NCBI GenBank assembly: GCA_012516295.1
Contig: JAAYWU010000242.1
Location: 1-8,489 of the forward strand
DNA: 8,489 nucleotides
Direction of reading: 5' to 3'
Source of the DNA: Clostridiales bacterium
GTDB lineage: Bacteria > Bacillota > Clostridia > Oscillospirales > Acutalibacteraceae
In this document: one piece after another, positions 1 through 6,764 of the stretch
Position numbering within the stretch: the first letter of the stretch is position 1
Layout: each line of letters starts with the position of its first letter
Notes under the pieces: generated by a model
The model's input: the letters and a program-made list of their open reading frames with translations, nothing else
Told to the model about the DNA's origin: nothing
Databases searched by the model: none
Translations under genes and position numbers: made by a program

Positions 1-678
1 GATGCCCTGCGGATCAGCACATCCATGCTGAAACGGATTTTTTTTGTCGGGATTCCGTTTGCCGCCGAGCAAATGTTCTTTAACGGCGGGAAAATCCTGA
101 CGCAGACCTTTATTGTTCAGCTCGGCGTTTATGCCATGGATATCAACGCAATCTGCAATTCCCTTGCCGGCCTTTTCCAGATTCCGGCAAACGCCTTGAT
201 CCTGACGACGGTTACCGTGGCCGGCCAGTGCATGGGAAGGCGGGATATTCAGGACGCGCGGAAATTCATCCGCTCCTTCCTTTGGCTGTCGTCGATGTCC
301 TTTGCGGTGACCTTGCTGCTAATCATGCCGTTTATACGCCCGCTCCTGACGCTGTTCCATCCGCCGGAGGCAGTTGTTCCCACGATTATCCAGATTATGT
401 GGATGACCACGCTGGCCAATATAGCGGTATGGTCCATCAGCTTTTTAACCCCGGCCGCGCTTCGAGCCGCTGGGGATTCGAAATTTACGTCCATTTCTTC
501 CATGCTCACCATGTGGCTGCTCCGCGTGGTACTTGGGTATGTTTTGGGAATTGTTCTTTCGTTCGGGATTGTTGGCGTTTGGGCTGCCATGATCTGCGAA
601 TGGGGCGTGCGCGGACTCATATTCCTTTTGCGGTTCCATGGGGATAAGTGGTACCGGCATCATTTGATTGATAATTGA
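1..678 (+). CDS. MATE family efflux transporter, C-terminal part (5' end outside window)
   Basis: The reading frame is open from the first base (visible start DALRISTS) and ends at TGA 676-678, so this is the last ~225 residues of a protein that begins outside the window. A full MATE transporter has about 450 residues in two six-helix halves, so this is roughly the C-terminal half. The visible part has about six hydrophobic segments. It carries the MATE-like pattern GIPFAAEQ near its start, a glycine- and polar-rich helix around GQCMGRRDIQDARK, and PAALRAAGDSKF in the later loop, which matches the family's conserved 'lRa.GD.k' motif. MATE proteins are inner-membrane antiporters that export drugs or metabolites in exchange for Na+ or H+. 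The substrate cannot be told from this half. The internal ATG at 25 is not the real start. It points toward, and is unrelated to, the minus-strand genes that follow. Confidence 0.88.
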   Translation, partial: DALRISTSMLKRIFFVGIPFAAEQMFFNGGKILTQTFIVQLGVYAMDINAICNSLAGLFQIPANALILTTVTVAGQCMGRRDIQDARKFIRSFLWLSSMSFAVTLLLIMPFIRPLLTLFHPPEAVVPTIIQIMWMTTLANIAVWSISFLTPAALRAAGDSKFTSISSMLTMWLLRVVLGYVLGIVLSFGIVGVWAAMICEWGVRGLIFLLRFHGDKWYRHHLIDN

Positions 679-763
679 GTACGGATTATCTTTCAGCCAG
701 GGCGGACAAGATGTAGAATTGGCGGGTTTTCAAAACATTCCGAGAAAAAAACGAATACTGTTT

Positions 764-806
764 GCCGGGAACCTCCAAATGGGAATTTCATGTGGAGATT
801 CCCGGC
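764..806. repeat. Long hairpin downstream of the MATE gene
   Basis: The arm 764-777 pairs with 793-806. There are 8 bp of GCCGGGAA/TTCCCGGC, one C/A mismatch, then 5 bp of CTCCA/TGGAG, around a 15-nt loop. No T-run follows on either strand, so it is not a canonical intrinsic terminator. It may stabilise or end the MATE transcript, which stops 86 bp upstream. Its function is unknown. Confidence 0.55.
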
Positions 807-861
807 CTTATTCCTGGTTTTCGGGCAAAAGCGGTATGCGCCACCTTTGTCTGTAACCGCG

Positions 862-898
862 CAAAAAAAAACGCAGCCCTTCGGCCGCGTCTTTTTTA
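862..898. terminator. Bidirectional intrinsic terminator between the MATE and cotJC genes
   Basis: A GC-rich stem runs from 871 to 890: ACGC/GCGT, one A/C mismatch, then GCC/GGC, with a CTTC tetraloop at 879-882. An A-run (863-871) lies on the left and a T-run (892-897) on the right. Read on the minus strand, it begins a few bases after the cotJC stop codon (898-896) and ends in a run of about nine T, a textbook cotJC terminator. Read on the plus strand, it could also stop transcription coming from the MATE gene. Confidence 0.85.
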
Positions 899-1312
899 TT
901 TTTTGTCAAACGCAGGATTAAACGCGTAGAAGTTTTTCGAATCCAGTTGGTCGGTAATAATGCGCAGCCCTTCGCCACAGCGTTGGTAGTGTACGATTTC
1001 GCGTTCACGAAGGAATTTGATTGGGTCGCGCACATCCGGGTCGTCGGTAAAACGCAGGATGTTGGCGTAGGTGCTGCGCGCTTTTTGTTCGGCTGCCAAG
1101 TCTTCGTGGATATCCGTTATCGGGTCGCCCTTCACCTGCAGATATGCGGCGGTAAACGGCATACCGGATGAGTCGGCGGGGTAAACTCCGTTTGTATGGT
1201 TCACAAAGTAAGCGTCAAATCCGCCGGCTTTGATTTCTTCTTCGGTAAGGTTCCGTGTTAACTGGTGGACAATTGTTCCGACCATTTCCAAATGGGCCAG
1301 TTCTTCTGTTCC
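896..1312 (-). pseudogene. cotJC: Interrupted cotJC: 3' fragment of spore-coat manganese catalase
   Basis: From GGA at 1312-1310 the frame reads GTEELAHLEMVG and continues for 138 residues to TAA at 898-896. This is the CotJC/manganese catalase fold, a di-manganese four-helix bundle that breaks down hydrogen peroxide and is found in the spore coat. Metal-ligand motifs are present: E4 and H7 of the fragment (TEELAHLE), the Glu in DLAAEQKARSTY, and the His in REIVHYQR. The ending SKNFYAFNPAFDKK is typical of the family. CotJC is normally about 190 residues, so some 50-60 N-terminal residues are missing, including the first Glu ligand. Upstream in the same frame come only two codons (Pro, Tyr) and then the TAA of the recombinase gene. 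There is no start codon with a ribosome binding site; the first in-frame ATG is at 1291. The intact 3' end with its own terminator suggests an interrupted gene, possibly rejoined by excision, more than a decayed one. Confidence 0.85.
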
Positions 1313-1321
1313 ATAAGGTTA
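1300..1321. other. Presumed recombination junction (attL/attR-like) within cotJC
   Basis: CotJC homology begins at 1312 and the recombinase stop codon occupies 1321-1319, so the two reading frames are separated by only six bases. Family members usually have Asp-Ile before the GTEEL motif, where this sequence encodes Pro-Tyr. The change from gene to foreign sequence therefore falls at or just inside 1300-1313. Large serine recombinases cross over at a 2-bp core and commonly lie beside one attachment site, which fits. The exact core cannot be fixed without the partner site, which is not in the window. Confidence 0.55.
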
Positions 1322-2899
1322 TCCGTTATCCGTATGTCCTTTTTGCAGACGGGGGAAAAGGATCAGTTCAAAGCCGTCCGGTGCGCCGTTTCGATGTGCC
1401 CGGACGGTTTTTGTGTAAATCACCTTTTTTAAAACAGACTTGAGAAGTGCGTTTTTTTCCGCCGGTGTCCCGTATGCATACCGTGCGAATACGGGATCTG
1501 TTTTTGGCAGGCTTTCTTTGCTGCTTTCCGGTTCCAGCGCCCACATTTCCGCCTGGATTTGTGTAATCGTTTTTTCCGTATAATCCAATTGGTCCAGATT
1601 CCTTTTCAGCCGTTCCCGGAATATGGGGGTGGAATAAACGCCTTCTTCGAAAAATTCATAAATCCGCTCTTGCTGTTTTATCAGCTCTTTCTGCTTGCGA
1701 ATCATTTTCGTGAGAGCCTGCTTTTTCCACTCGGATTGCGGCGTTTTTGGGGGCACGGCTTCGTATGGAAGCTGATAACCGGATAGCCAGTCGCGCAGCG
1801 CAAGCAGGATTCGTTCCTCGGCATAGTCCAGACGGCAGCTGATGTTCCGGCAGGTGGGTGCCGGGCACATCAGCGTGGCGGCCGCCCTTTTCTGAGGGCG
1901 GCGCACCATTTTCCGTCCGCAGCGCCCGCAGACCACCAGCCCGGCAAGCGGGTTTTGTGTTTCGTTTTCTCGGGGGCATGGGCGGGAAGGGTTTTCTTTC
2001 AGCCGGAGCTGTACCGTTTCCCACGTTTTCCTATCAATCAGCGCCGGATGCAGTCCATCCTTTAGAATCCAGTCCTCCGGCCTTGCGCGGGGTCGGGTTT
2101 TTACCATTTCGCCGTCCTCTATTTTCTTCCGGACGGGCCGCGCGTTCCATCGGACTTTTCCGATGTAAACCGGATTGCGCAGCATCGTCTGGATGGAAGA
2201 GGCAGTCCATTCGCAGCCCTTTGCGGATGGAATTCCCAGGCTGTTGAGCTTACGGGCAATTTTGGAAATACCGGTTTCCTCCATGCCGCCGTCCGACCTT
2301 TTTTCGCCGTATGCATACAGGTTGAAAATCAGCTTTACAACGGGGGCCTGTTCCTCGTCGGGCTGAAGGGTATATCCGCGGCCGTTTTCAATTTTTACGC
2401 GGCGGTAGCCGTATGGCGGCTTGCTTCCGTTATATTTTCCCTCCATCACCGATGCGATGCGGCCCCGCTGTAAACGCCGGTTGATGGTTTTGTACTCACG
2501 CCGGCTCATAAACAACCCGAATTCGAAGTATTCCTCATCGTATTCGTTATTCGGGTCATAGGTTTTCATCGGCGTAATGATCTTGGTTCCGCTCAGTTTG
2601 AAAGTCTGGGCAACAATGCCCTGGTCGATTGTGTCGCCGCGGGCGAGGCGCTCCACCTCCATTACGAGTACGCCTTCCCAGACGCCCCGTCCCACCTCGG
2701 AGAGAAGCTGCTGCATGACCGGCCTGGCCGCGATGGTTTCGCCCGAGACGATTTCGCGGTAGATTTCGCATATTTCCAAATGCTGCCGCCTGGAAAGCTC
2801 CAGCAGCGTTTTTTCATGGCGGGCAAGCGTTTCGCCCTCGCCGCGGGCTTCCGCTTCCGCATCCGCGCGGGATTTGCGCAAATAAAGGCAATAGGGCAT
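1319..2899 (-). CDS. Large serine recombinase (site-specific integrase/excisionase)
   Basis: This 526-residue protein has the standard order of a large serine recombinase. The resolvase catalytic domain (about 1-150) starts with YLRKSR, putting the nucleophilic serine at residue 10; EIVSGETIAARP and VMEVERLARGD supply the usual arginines. A recombinase domain (about 160-285) contains KPPYGYRR and the NPVYIGKV motif. A zinc ribbon (C324, C327, C345, C350 or C355) follows, then a charged coiled-coil-like region (about 392-452) that in the family controls synapsis and direction. The enzyme cuts and rejoins DNA at paired att sites through 5' phosphoserine links. ATG at 2899 is chosen because GGAGG lies at 2912-2908, eight bases upstream. 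Length and architecture match SpoIVCA-type and integrative-element recombinases. The stop codon abuts the cotJC fragment, so cotJC is the likely target. The gene looks intact. It appears somewhat more GC-rich than its surroundings, consistent with transfer. Confidence 0.93.
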   Translation of the reverse strand: MPYCLYLRKSRADAEAEARGEGETLARHEKTLLELSRRQHLEICEIYREIVSGETIAARPVMQQLLSEVGRGVWEGVLVMEVERLARGDTIDQGIVAQTFKLSGTKIITPMKTYDPNNEYDEEYFEFGLFMSRREYKTINRRLQRGRIASVMEGKYNGSKPPYGYRRVKIENGRGYTLQPDEEQAPVVKLIFNLYAYGEKRSDGGMEETGISKIARKLNSLGIPSAKGCEWTASSIQTMLRNPVYIGKVRWNARPVRKKIEDGEMVKTRPRARPEDWILKDGLHPALIDRKTWETVQLRLKENPSRPCPRENETQNPLAGLVVCGRCGRKMVRRPQKRAAATLMCPAPTCRNISCRLDYAEERILLALRDWLSGYQLPYEAVPPKTPQSEWKKQALTKMIRKQKELIKQQERIYEFFEEGVYSTPIFRERLKRNLDQLDYTEKTITQIQAEMWALEPESSKESLPKTDPVFARYAYGTPAEKNALLKSVLKKVIYTKTVRAHRNGAPDGFELILFPRLQKGHTDNG

Positions 2900-2921
2900 T
2901 TTTTTCGCCTCCGTAGAGTGG

Positions 2922-2933
2922 TGTCATAGGACA
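2922..2933. promoter_or_regulatory. Small dyad upstream of the recombinase, possible operator
   Basis: TGTC-ATAG-GACA is a perfect 4-bp-arm palindrome around a 4-bp spacer, located 10 bp upstream of the recombinase Shine-Dalgarno sequence (2912-2908). Its position between the recombinase and the divergent small gene is where a regulator would bind. A dyad this short can arise by chance, so the call is tentative. Confidence 0.2.
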
Positions 2934-2959
2934 ATTCTCAAAAGGAATACATATGCAGC

Positions 2960-3151
2960 GTGGTGATGATCATGCTTGCGGAAATTCCGATTGAAGGGGA
3001 AATTGTAGAAGAATATTCCATAGGGGGGACGCGGATTCTTTTCAGCAGCGCGGCCTTCGCGGACAATGGTCCGGACGATGAGTGCCGGATACTGAGTCAG
3101 GCGGCACAGGCTTCGTTAAACATCCTTTTGAAAGGACAAAACAGGAAATAG
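2960..3151 (+). CDS. Small hypothetical protein divergent from the recombinase
   Basis: A frame of up to 63 codons ends at TAG 3149-3151. Possible starts are GTG 2960, ATG 2966 and ATG 2972. AAAGG at 2941-2945 is the only purine-rich site and lies 14 bases before the GTG. It is better spaced (7 bases) for ATG 2953 in another frame, which would give a 13-codon peptide ending at 2994 that overlaps this gene's start. The protein has an acidic N-terminal stretch (EIPIEGEIVEEY), then YSIGGTRILFSS and a C-terminal helix (ECRILSQAAQASLNILLKG). The IGGT-plus-helix layout loosely resembles small proteins carried by clostridial transposons and integrative elements (TnpW-like or similar), but this is a weak match by eye. 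There are no membrane segments and no cysteine pairs. It may be an accessory protein of the element. The function is unknown. Confidence 0.5.
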   Translation: MVMIMLAEIPIEGEIVEEYSIGGTRILFSSAAFADNGPDDECRILSQAAQASLNILLKGQNRK

Positions 3152-3181
3152 GGGAAGTTTTGCAAACCGTTTTATGTATAT

Positions 3182-3216
3182 GGAAAAAGCGCCTGCCGAA
3201 TGTATCAACAGGCGCC
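3182..3216 (-). terminator. Intrinsic terminator, minus strand, in the gap after cphA
   Basis: A 7-bp GC-rich stem, GCGCCTG (3189-3195) with CAGGCGC (3209-3215), encloses a 13-nt loop. On the minus strand it is followed by five T (complement of 3184-3188). It lies about 110 bp beyond the stronger cphA terminator at 3325-3360, so it is either a second, back-up stop for the cyanophycin operon or the remnant terminator of a lost gene. On the plus strand no T-run follows, so it would not terminate the small gene. Confidence 0.6.
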
Positions 3217-3324
3217 CAACCGAACTGCATAAGTAGAATTGGCAACATAGGAAGGATATTGCAACATATTCTTTGAAATATTTTTTAAGTTTGTAATTTA
3301 CAGCCAACGGATTTCGAAATTATA

Positions 3325-3360
3325 GAAAAGAGGACATGGAAAAATCTATGTCCTCTTTTC
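3325..3360 (-). terminator. Terminator of the cyanophycin operon
   Basis: A perfect 13-bp inverted repeat (3325-3337 with 3348-3360, arms GAAAAGAGGACAT/ATGTCCTCTTTTC) surrounds a 10-nt loop. It begins one base after the cphA stop codon (3364-3362). On the minus strand the stem ends in CCTCTTTTC followed by an AT-rich stretch. It is symmetric enough to act in both directions and may also stop transcripts from the small plus-strand gene. Confidence 0.82.
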
Positions 3361-3361
3361 G

Positions 3362-5965
3362 TTATTCCGCGGGCTTCGCGTCGATTGCGTCTAAATAGTC
3401 CTGAAGGGGTTCCAGCTTTTCGTAGAGGATAACGATCAGGTCGCCGGCAGCTGCGCTTCCAACGGCAGCTTTCAGAGCTTCCAGCTCGTTCTCAATAACC
3501 GTTACTTTTCCTTCATCGTAATTTTTTTCTAGAATTGCGCTTTTAAACAGATTGGCTACTTCCAGCGGTTCTCTGCCGCGCTTGTCCGCATCCTCCTTAA
3601 TATAAATCCGGTCAAAGGATTCGGCGCATAAAGCGCCTACCGAGCGAATGGCCTTATTGCTGCGGTCGCCGGGCATCCCGATTACGCCGACCAGCCTTTT
3701 CGGCTGAAAGTGTTTGCAGGTCTGAATGACCTCTTGATATCCCGGAAGGTTGTGCCCGTAATCCAGCATAACGTGAAAATCGTTCACTCCATATAAGCTG
3801 AATCGTCCGCTGTTCTGCTTATACGACCGCAGGCCCTGTGCGATTCTGTCGGCGGGAATCCCCAGCGCATAGAGGGCTGCGGTTGCGGCCAGCGAGTTTT
3901 CAATATTGCATTCAATCTTTCCGCCGCAGGTGATGGGGATATCCGCTGCGGGAAGAAGGGAAATCAGGGTTTCTTTTTCCTGTATGCGAATCCATCCGTC
4001 CTGTGCAAACACCCGGATTTGCTCCTCTTTTCCGATTTTTTCAAAACGGTTGTTTTTTGAAAAGAGAATGATATTTGCCCTTGTCCGTTCCGCCAGATAG
4101 GGGGTCATACCGTCTTCCGCATTCAAAACAGCGTAGCCGTTTTCCTTAACCGCTTCCGTTACCAGCGATTTGACGTAAGCGAGGTCCTCCAGCGTTTCGG
4201 TTCCGTCCATTCCCAAATGGTCTTCGCCAATATTCATCACAATTCCGACGTCGGCCAGATCGTACCCCAAGCCTTCCCGGATAATGCCGCCGCGTGCCGT
4301 TTCCAGAACCGCACAATCGATTTCCTTGTTCGATAAAAGCGTTTTTGCGCTGCGCGGCCCGGAATGATCGCCTTTAAAAAGACATTTTCCGTTTACAAAC
4401 GTTCCGCTGGTGCTGGTTAAACCGACTTTTCTGCCGCATAAAGACAGCGTGTGGGCGATCAGGCGCGCCGTTGTGGTTTTTCCGTTGGTTCCGGTAACGG
4501 AAACAATGGGGAAGCGGATGGATTCATCCGTAGGGAACAGAAGGTCCACAATGTCCGCCGCTACATTCCGGGGCTTGCCCTGGCTTGGGTAAATATGCAT
4601 GCGAATGCCGGGCGCGGAATTCACTTCCACAATCACGCCTCCGGTATCCAAAATGGATTTGGAGATATCCTCTGTGACGATGTCGATTCCCGCAATGTCA
4701 ATCCCGATGGATTTCGCCGCCCGGACGGCAAGCTCCGCGTTTTCCGGATGAATCTGGTCGGTGCAGTCGATTGCCGTGCCGCCGGTGCTCAGGTTCCCGT
4801 TCGCGCGAAGCTTTACCACCCGGCCTTCCTTGGGAATGGAATCCACCGTCAAATTTTCACTTTCCAGGATACGGACGGAAATTTCATCGATCTTGATTTT
4901 GGTAAGGGGCTTTTCGTGCTGTTCCCCGCGGTTTTCATCCAGATTGACAAGATCGACCAGTTCCCTGACCGTATGCTTTCCGTCGCCCACAACCATGGCG
5001 GGCAGGCGCTTTGCCACCGCGCTGACTTTATTGCCGACCACAAGCACACGGTAATCGTTTCCCGTAACAAATTTTTCAACGATTACGCCGCTGCCGTATT
5101 TGCAGCCCTCGCGGAACGCGTTTTTAATATCATCTTCCCGGTCTAAATTTAAAACGACGCCCTTTCCCTGATTGCCGTCACAGGGCTTCAGCACGACGGG
5201 AAGGCCGATCTGTTTTGCCGCGATGACGGCGGAGATTTCGGAATATACAACTTTTCCGTACGGAACGGGAACGTGGTTTTCAGCCAGAATGGTTTTCGTA
5301 AGCTGCTTGTTGCAGGAGATGTCTGCGGCAATGCAGGAGGTTGCGTCCGTCAGGGTGGATTCCACAATCCGGCTGTACTTTCCATAGCCGAGCTGCACAA
5401 GGCTTTCATGGCCGATTCGCGTCACCGGAATATTCCGGCGCTTCGCTTCCTGTACAATCGCCGTCGTGCTTGGGCCAAGCTCCGCATCGATGGAGATTTT
5501 CTTCAGGTAATCCATAAAGAACTGCGTGTCGGGTTCCGTGCCGTTCAGAAAACAGTTCAAAATAAAAACAGCGGTTTTCCCGCATTCCAGCCCGCAGACC
5601 TCGTTCGGAAACTCATAAACCAGGTAGTAAACCGAAGGTTCCTCCAGCACACGGGTTTTCCCGAATTTCACTTCGTAGCCGAGCATGTACTGCATTTCCA
5701 GAATAACATGCTCCAGCACATGCGCAAGGTAGGTTCCTTCTTTCAGCCGTTCCAGAAAACCGCCCTCGTACCCAAGGCTGCAGCAGTTTTTCCTGAGCCC
5801 GGGAAAGGCTTTCAGCAGGCGGTCGTGGAACCCCTTGATATCCTTTGTGGGGATATCCCAGTATTCGCCGATATCCACAATCAATTTCATAATGGGCCTG
5901 TGGCAGTAAATATTCCGGCCCGGATAGGTAATGAAGTCCAGAATTCGTATTTTATCAGTTCCCAT
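3362..5965 (-). CDS. cphA: Cyanophycin synthetase
   Basis: This 867-residue protein has the full-length CphA layout. CphA adds Asp to the backbone and Arg to each Asp side chain, using ATP, to make multi-L-arginyl-poly-L-aspartate granules in the cytoplasm. Domains in order: the N-terminal CphA-specific domain (1 to about 160) with HVLEHVILEMQ and FGKTR; an ATP-grasp domain (about 215-470) with KPCDGNQGKGV (260-270), DYRVLVVGNKVSAVAKR and VEVNSAPGIRMH; and a Mur-ligase-like domain (about 485-860) with an intact P-loop GTNGKTT (492-498), NIGEDHLG and DYGHNLPG (735-742). All catalytic blocks are present, so it should be a standard two-active-site enzyme and not the truncated CphA2 type. ATG at 5965 is used because it overlaps the cphB stop by 11 bp, with AAAAG just before it and a GAAAGG further upstream, implying coupled translation. 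It is the last gene of the operon, followed immediately by a strong terminator. Confidence 0.96.
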   Translation of the reverse strand: MGTDKIRILDFITYPGRNIYCHRPIMKLIVDIGEYWDIPTKDIKGFHDRLLKAFPGLRKNCCSLGYEGGFLERLKEGTYLAHVLEHVILEMQYMLGYEVKFGKTRVLEEPSVYYLVYEFPNEVCGLECGKTAVFILNCFLNGTEPDTQFFMDYLKKISIDAELGPSTTAIVQEAKRRNIPVTRIGHESLVQLGYGKYSRIVESTLTDATSCIAADISCNKQLTKTILAENHVPVPYGKVVYSEISAVIAAKQIGLPVVLKPCDGNQGKGVVLNLDREDDIKNAFREGCKYGSGVIVEKFVTGNDYRVLVVGNKVSAVAKRLPAMVVGDGKHTVRELVDLVNLDENRGEQHEKPLTKIKIDEISVRILESENLTVDSIPKEGRVVKLRANGNLSTGGTAIDCTDQIHPENAELAVRAAKSIGIDIAGIDIVTEDISKSILDTGGVIVEVNSAPGIRMHIYPSQGKPRNVAADIVDLLFPTDESIRFPIVSVTGTNGKTTTARLIAHTLSLCGRKVGLTSTSGTFVNGKCLFKGDHSGPRSAKTLLSNKEIDCAVLETARGGIIREGLGYDLADVGIVMNIGEDHLGMDGTETLEDLAYVKSLVTEAVKENGYAVLNAEDGMTPYLAERTRANIILFSKNNRFEKIGKEEQIRVFAQDGWIRIQEKETLISLLPAADIPITCGGKIECNIENSLAATAALYALGIPADRIAQGLRSYKQNSGRFSLYGVNDFHVMLDYGHNLPGYQEVIQTCKHFQPKRLVGVIGMPGDRSNKAIRSVGALCAESFDRIYIKEDADKRGREPLEVANLFKSAILEKNYDEGKVTVIENELEALKAAVGSAAAGDLIVILYEKLEPLQDYLDAIDAKPAE

Positions 5966-6764
5966 CTTTTAAACGTAAGACCTTTCTTTCAGTCAGATCA
6001 AATCCATACCCATGGGGCAGCGCGTGAACCGTTACGCCCATAATGGCAAGAATCTCATCCGGATTTAGTTCGGAAACATTCGAACTCTGAATAGTTTTAC
6101 CATCGATGATCGTTACCGCGTTGGAGCCGATAATTTCGAAGTGCAGGTCGGGGTAAACTTTGATTGCCGTATCCTCGTCAATACCGATTCCCAAAACATC
6201 CGGGTTCTCCGCCACCCCGCAGAGCAGCCGCCCGAACCTCCCGCGCTGATCGAAATGCTGGTCGATAATCACGCCGTTCAAAAGGCCCAGCCCCGGCGCC
6301 ATTTTCAGGGTGCATTTTCGTGCGGGTTCATTGTCTTTCCCCTGAACCACCATGGTGGAGGTCATTACGGACGCGCCGGCGCTGGTCCCCATAATGATTC
6401 CGCCTTCGTCATAAAGATTCTTTAATTCGCTGTATGCCTTTGTTCCGCCCAAAATGCTTGTGATGCGAAGCTGGTCGCCGCCCGTCATAAAAACGCATTT
6501 GGATTTGCGAATCATTTCGCAGTAATGTTCATTTTCCGCGTTTTCGCGCGTGTTGATATTTAAGATTTCGATATTGGTTACGCCAAGCCGTTTGAATACC
6601 TCGTGATAATTTTCCCCGACCTTTTCCGGGTTTTCCGTCGCCGTGGTTAAGACCGTAAGAATATCATTATCGGAGAGCATTTCGGGCGCCTGTTTCAGGA
6701 TTACGCTGTCGCCGTTCTTATCTTCCGCGCCGCCGATAATGATAAGGTAACCTCTTTCTTGCAT
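5955..6764 (-). CDS. cphB: Cyanophycinase
   Basis: CphB is a cytoplasmic serine exopeptidase (family S51) that degrades cyanophycin to beta-Asp-Arg dipeptides. The frame could start at ATG 6785. The second ATG, at 6764, is preferred: AGGTG sits six bases before it, and the protein then begins MQERGYLIIIGGAEDK, the usual family N-terminus, with a normal length of 269 residues. Numbered from that start, the nucleophile is Ser128 in the elbow GTSAGAS, with His170 in DQHFDQRGR and Glu197 in IDEDTA, matching the Ser-His-Glu set of characterised cyanophycinases. The GGDQ motif (95-98) for substrate binding is present. The start lies 47 bp inside the end of iadA and the stop overlaps the cphA start by 11 bp, so it is the middle gene of the operon. 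Pairing with cphA makes true cyanophycinase much likelier than a generic S51 peptidase. Confidence 0.95.
   Translation of the reverse strand: MQERGYLIIIGGAEDKNGDSVILKQAPEMLSDNDILTVLTTATENPEKVGENYHEVFKRLGVTNIEILNINTRENAENEHYCEMIRKSKCVFMTGGDQLRITSILGGTKAYSELKNLYDEGGIIMGTSAGASVMTSTMVVQGKDNEPARKCTLKMAPGLGLLNGVIIDQHFDQRGRFGRLLCGVAENPDVLGIGIDEDTAIKVYPDLHFEIIGSNAVTIIDGKTIQSSNVSELNPDEILAIMGVTVHALPHGYGFDLTERKVLRLKDGN

Larger units (their letters stand above)
1313..3151. mobile_element. Recombinase-bearing insertion in cotJC (right edge unresolved)
   Basis: The left edge is the abrupt start of non-CotJC sequence at about 1313. The insertion holds the large serine recombinase and, next to it, a small divergent gene of the kind often found beside such recombinases. 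The right edge is not visible. No repeat of the 1300-1313 junction and no CotJC N-terminal coding sequence is seen elsewhere in the window. The end given here is only the end of the last gene that plausibly belongs to the element. Either the element continues through the cyanophycin genes and beyond 8489, or its far end was lost. Confidence 0.5.

Noticed and set aside
668..1035. Small frames across the MATE-cotJC gap (668-856 plus, 808-1035 minus)
   Set aside because: They run through the hairpin and the terminator, or out of frame into cotJC. None has a good ribosome binding site or recognisable sequence.
2913..2960. Mother-cell sigma-E or sigma-K promoter ahead of the recombinase
   Set aside because: The gap contains a CATATG and TATGACA but no pair of boxes with acceptable sequence and spacing, so I do not claim sporulation control of the recombinase from the promoter.
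3242..3268. Two direct copies of GCAACATA (3242-3249 and 3261-3268) as possible att repeats
   Set aside because: Eight bases is too short in an AT-rich gap, and the sequence does not match the cotJC junction at 1300-1313.
2900..3361. Search for the missing cotJC 5' half upstream of the recombinase
   Set aside because: No minus-strand frame here resembles a CotJC N-terminus, so the other half is not adjacent to the recombinase.
4451..6043. Long plus-strand open frames opposite cphA (for example 4451-5146 and 5273-6043)
   Set aside because: They lie wholly antisense to the well-conserved cphA and cphB frames, lack recognisable domains, and reflect codon bias of the real genes on the other strand.
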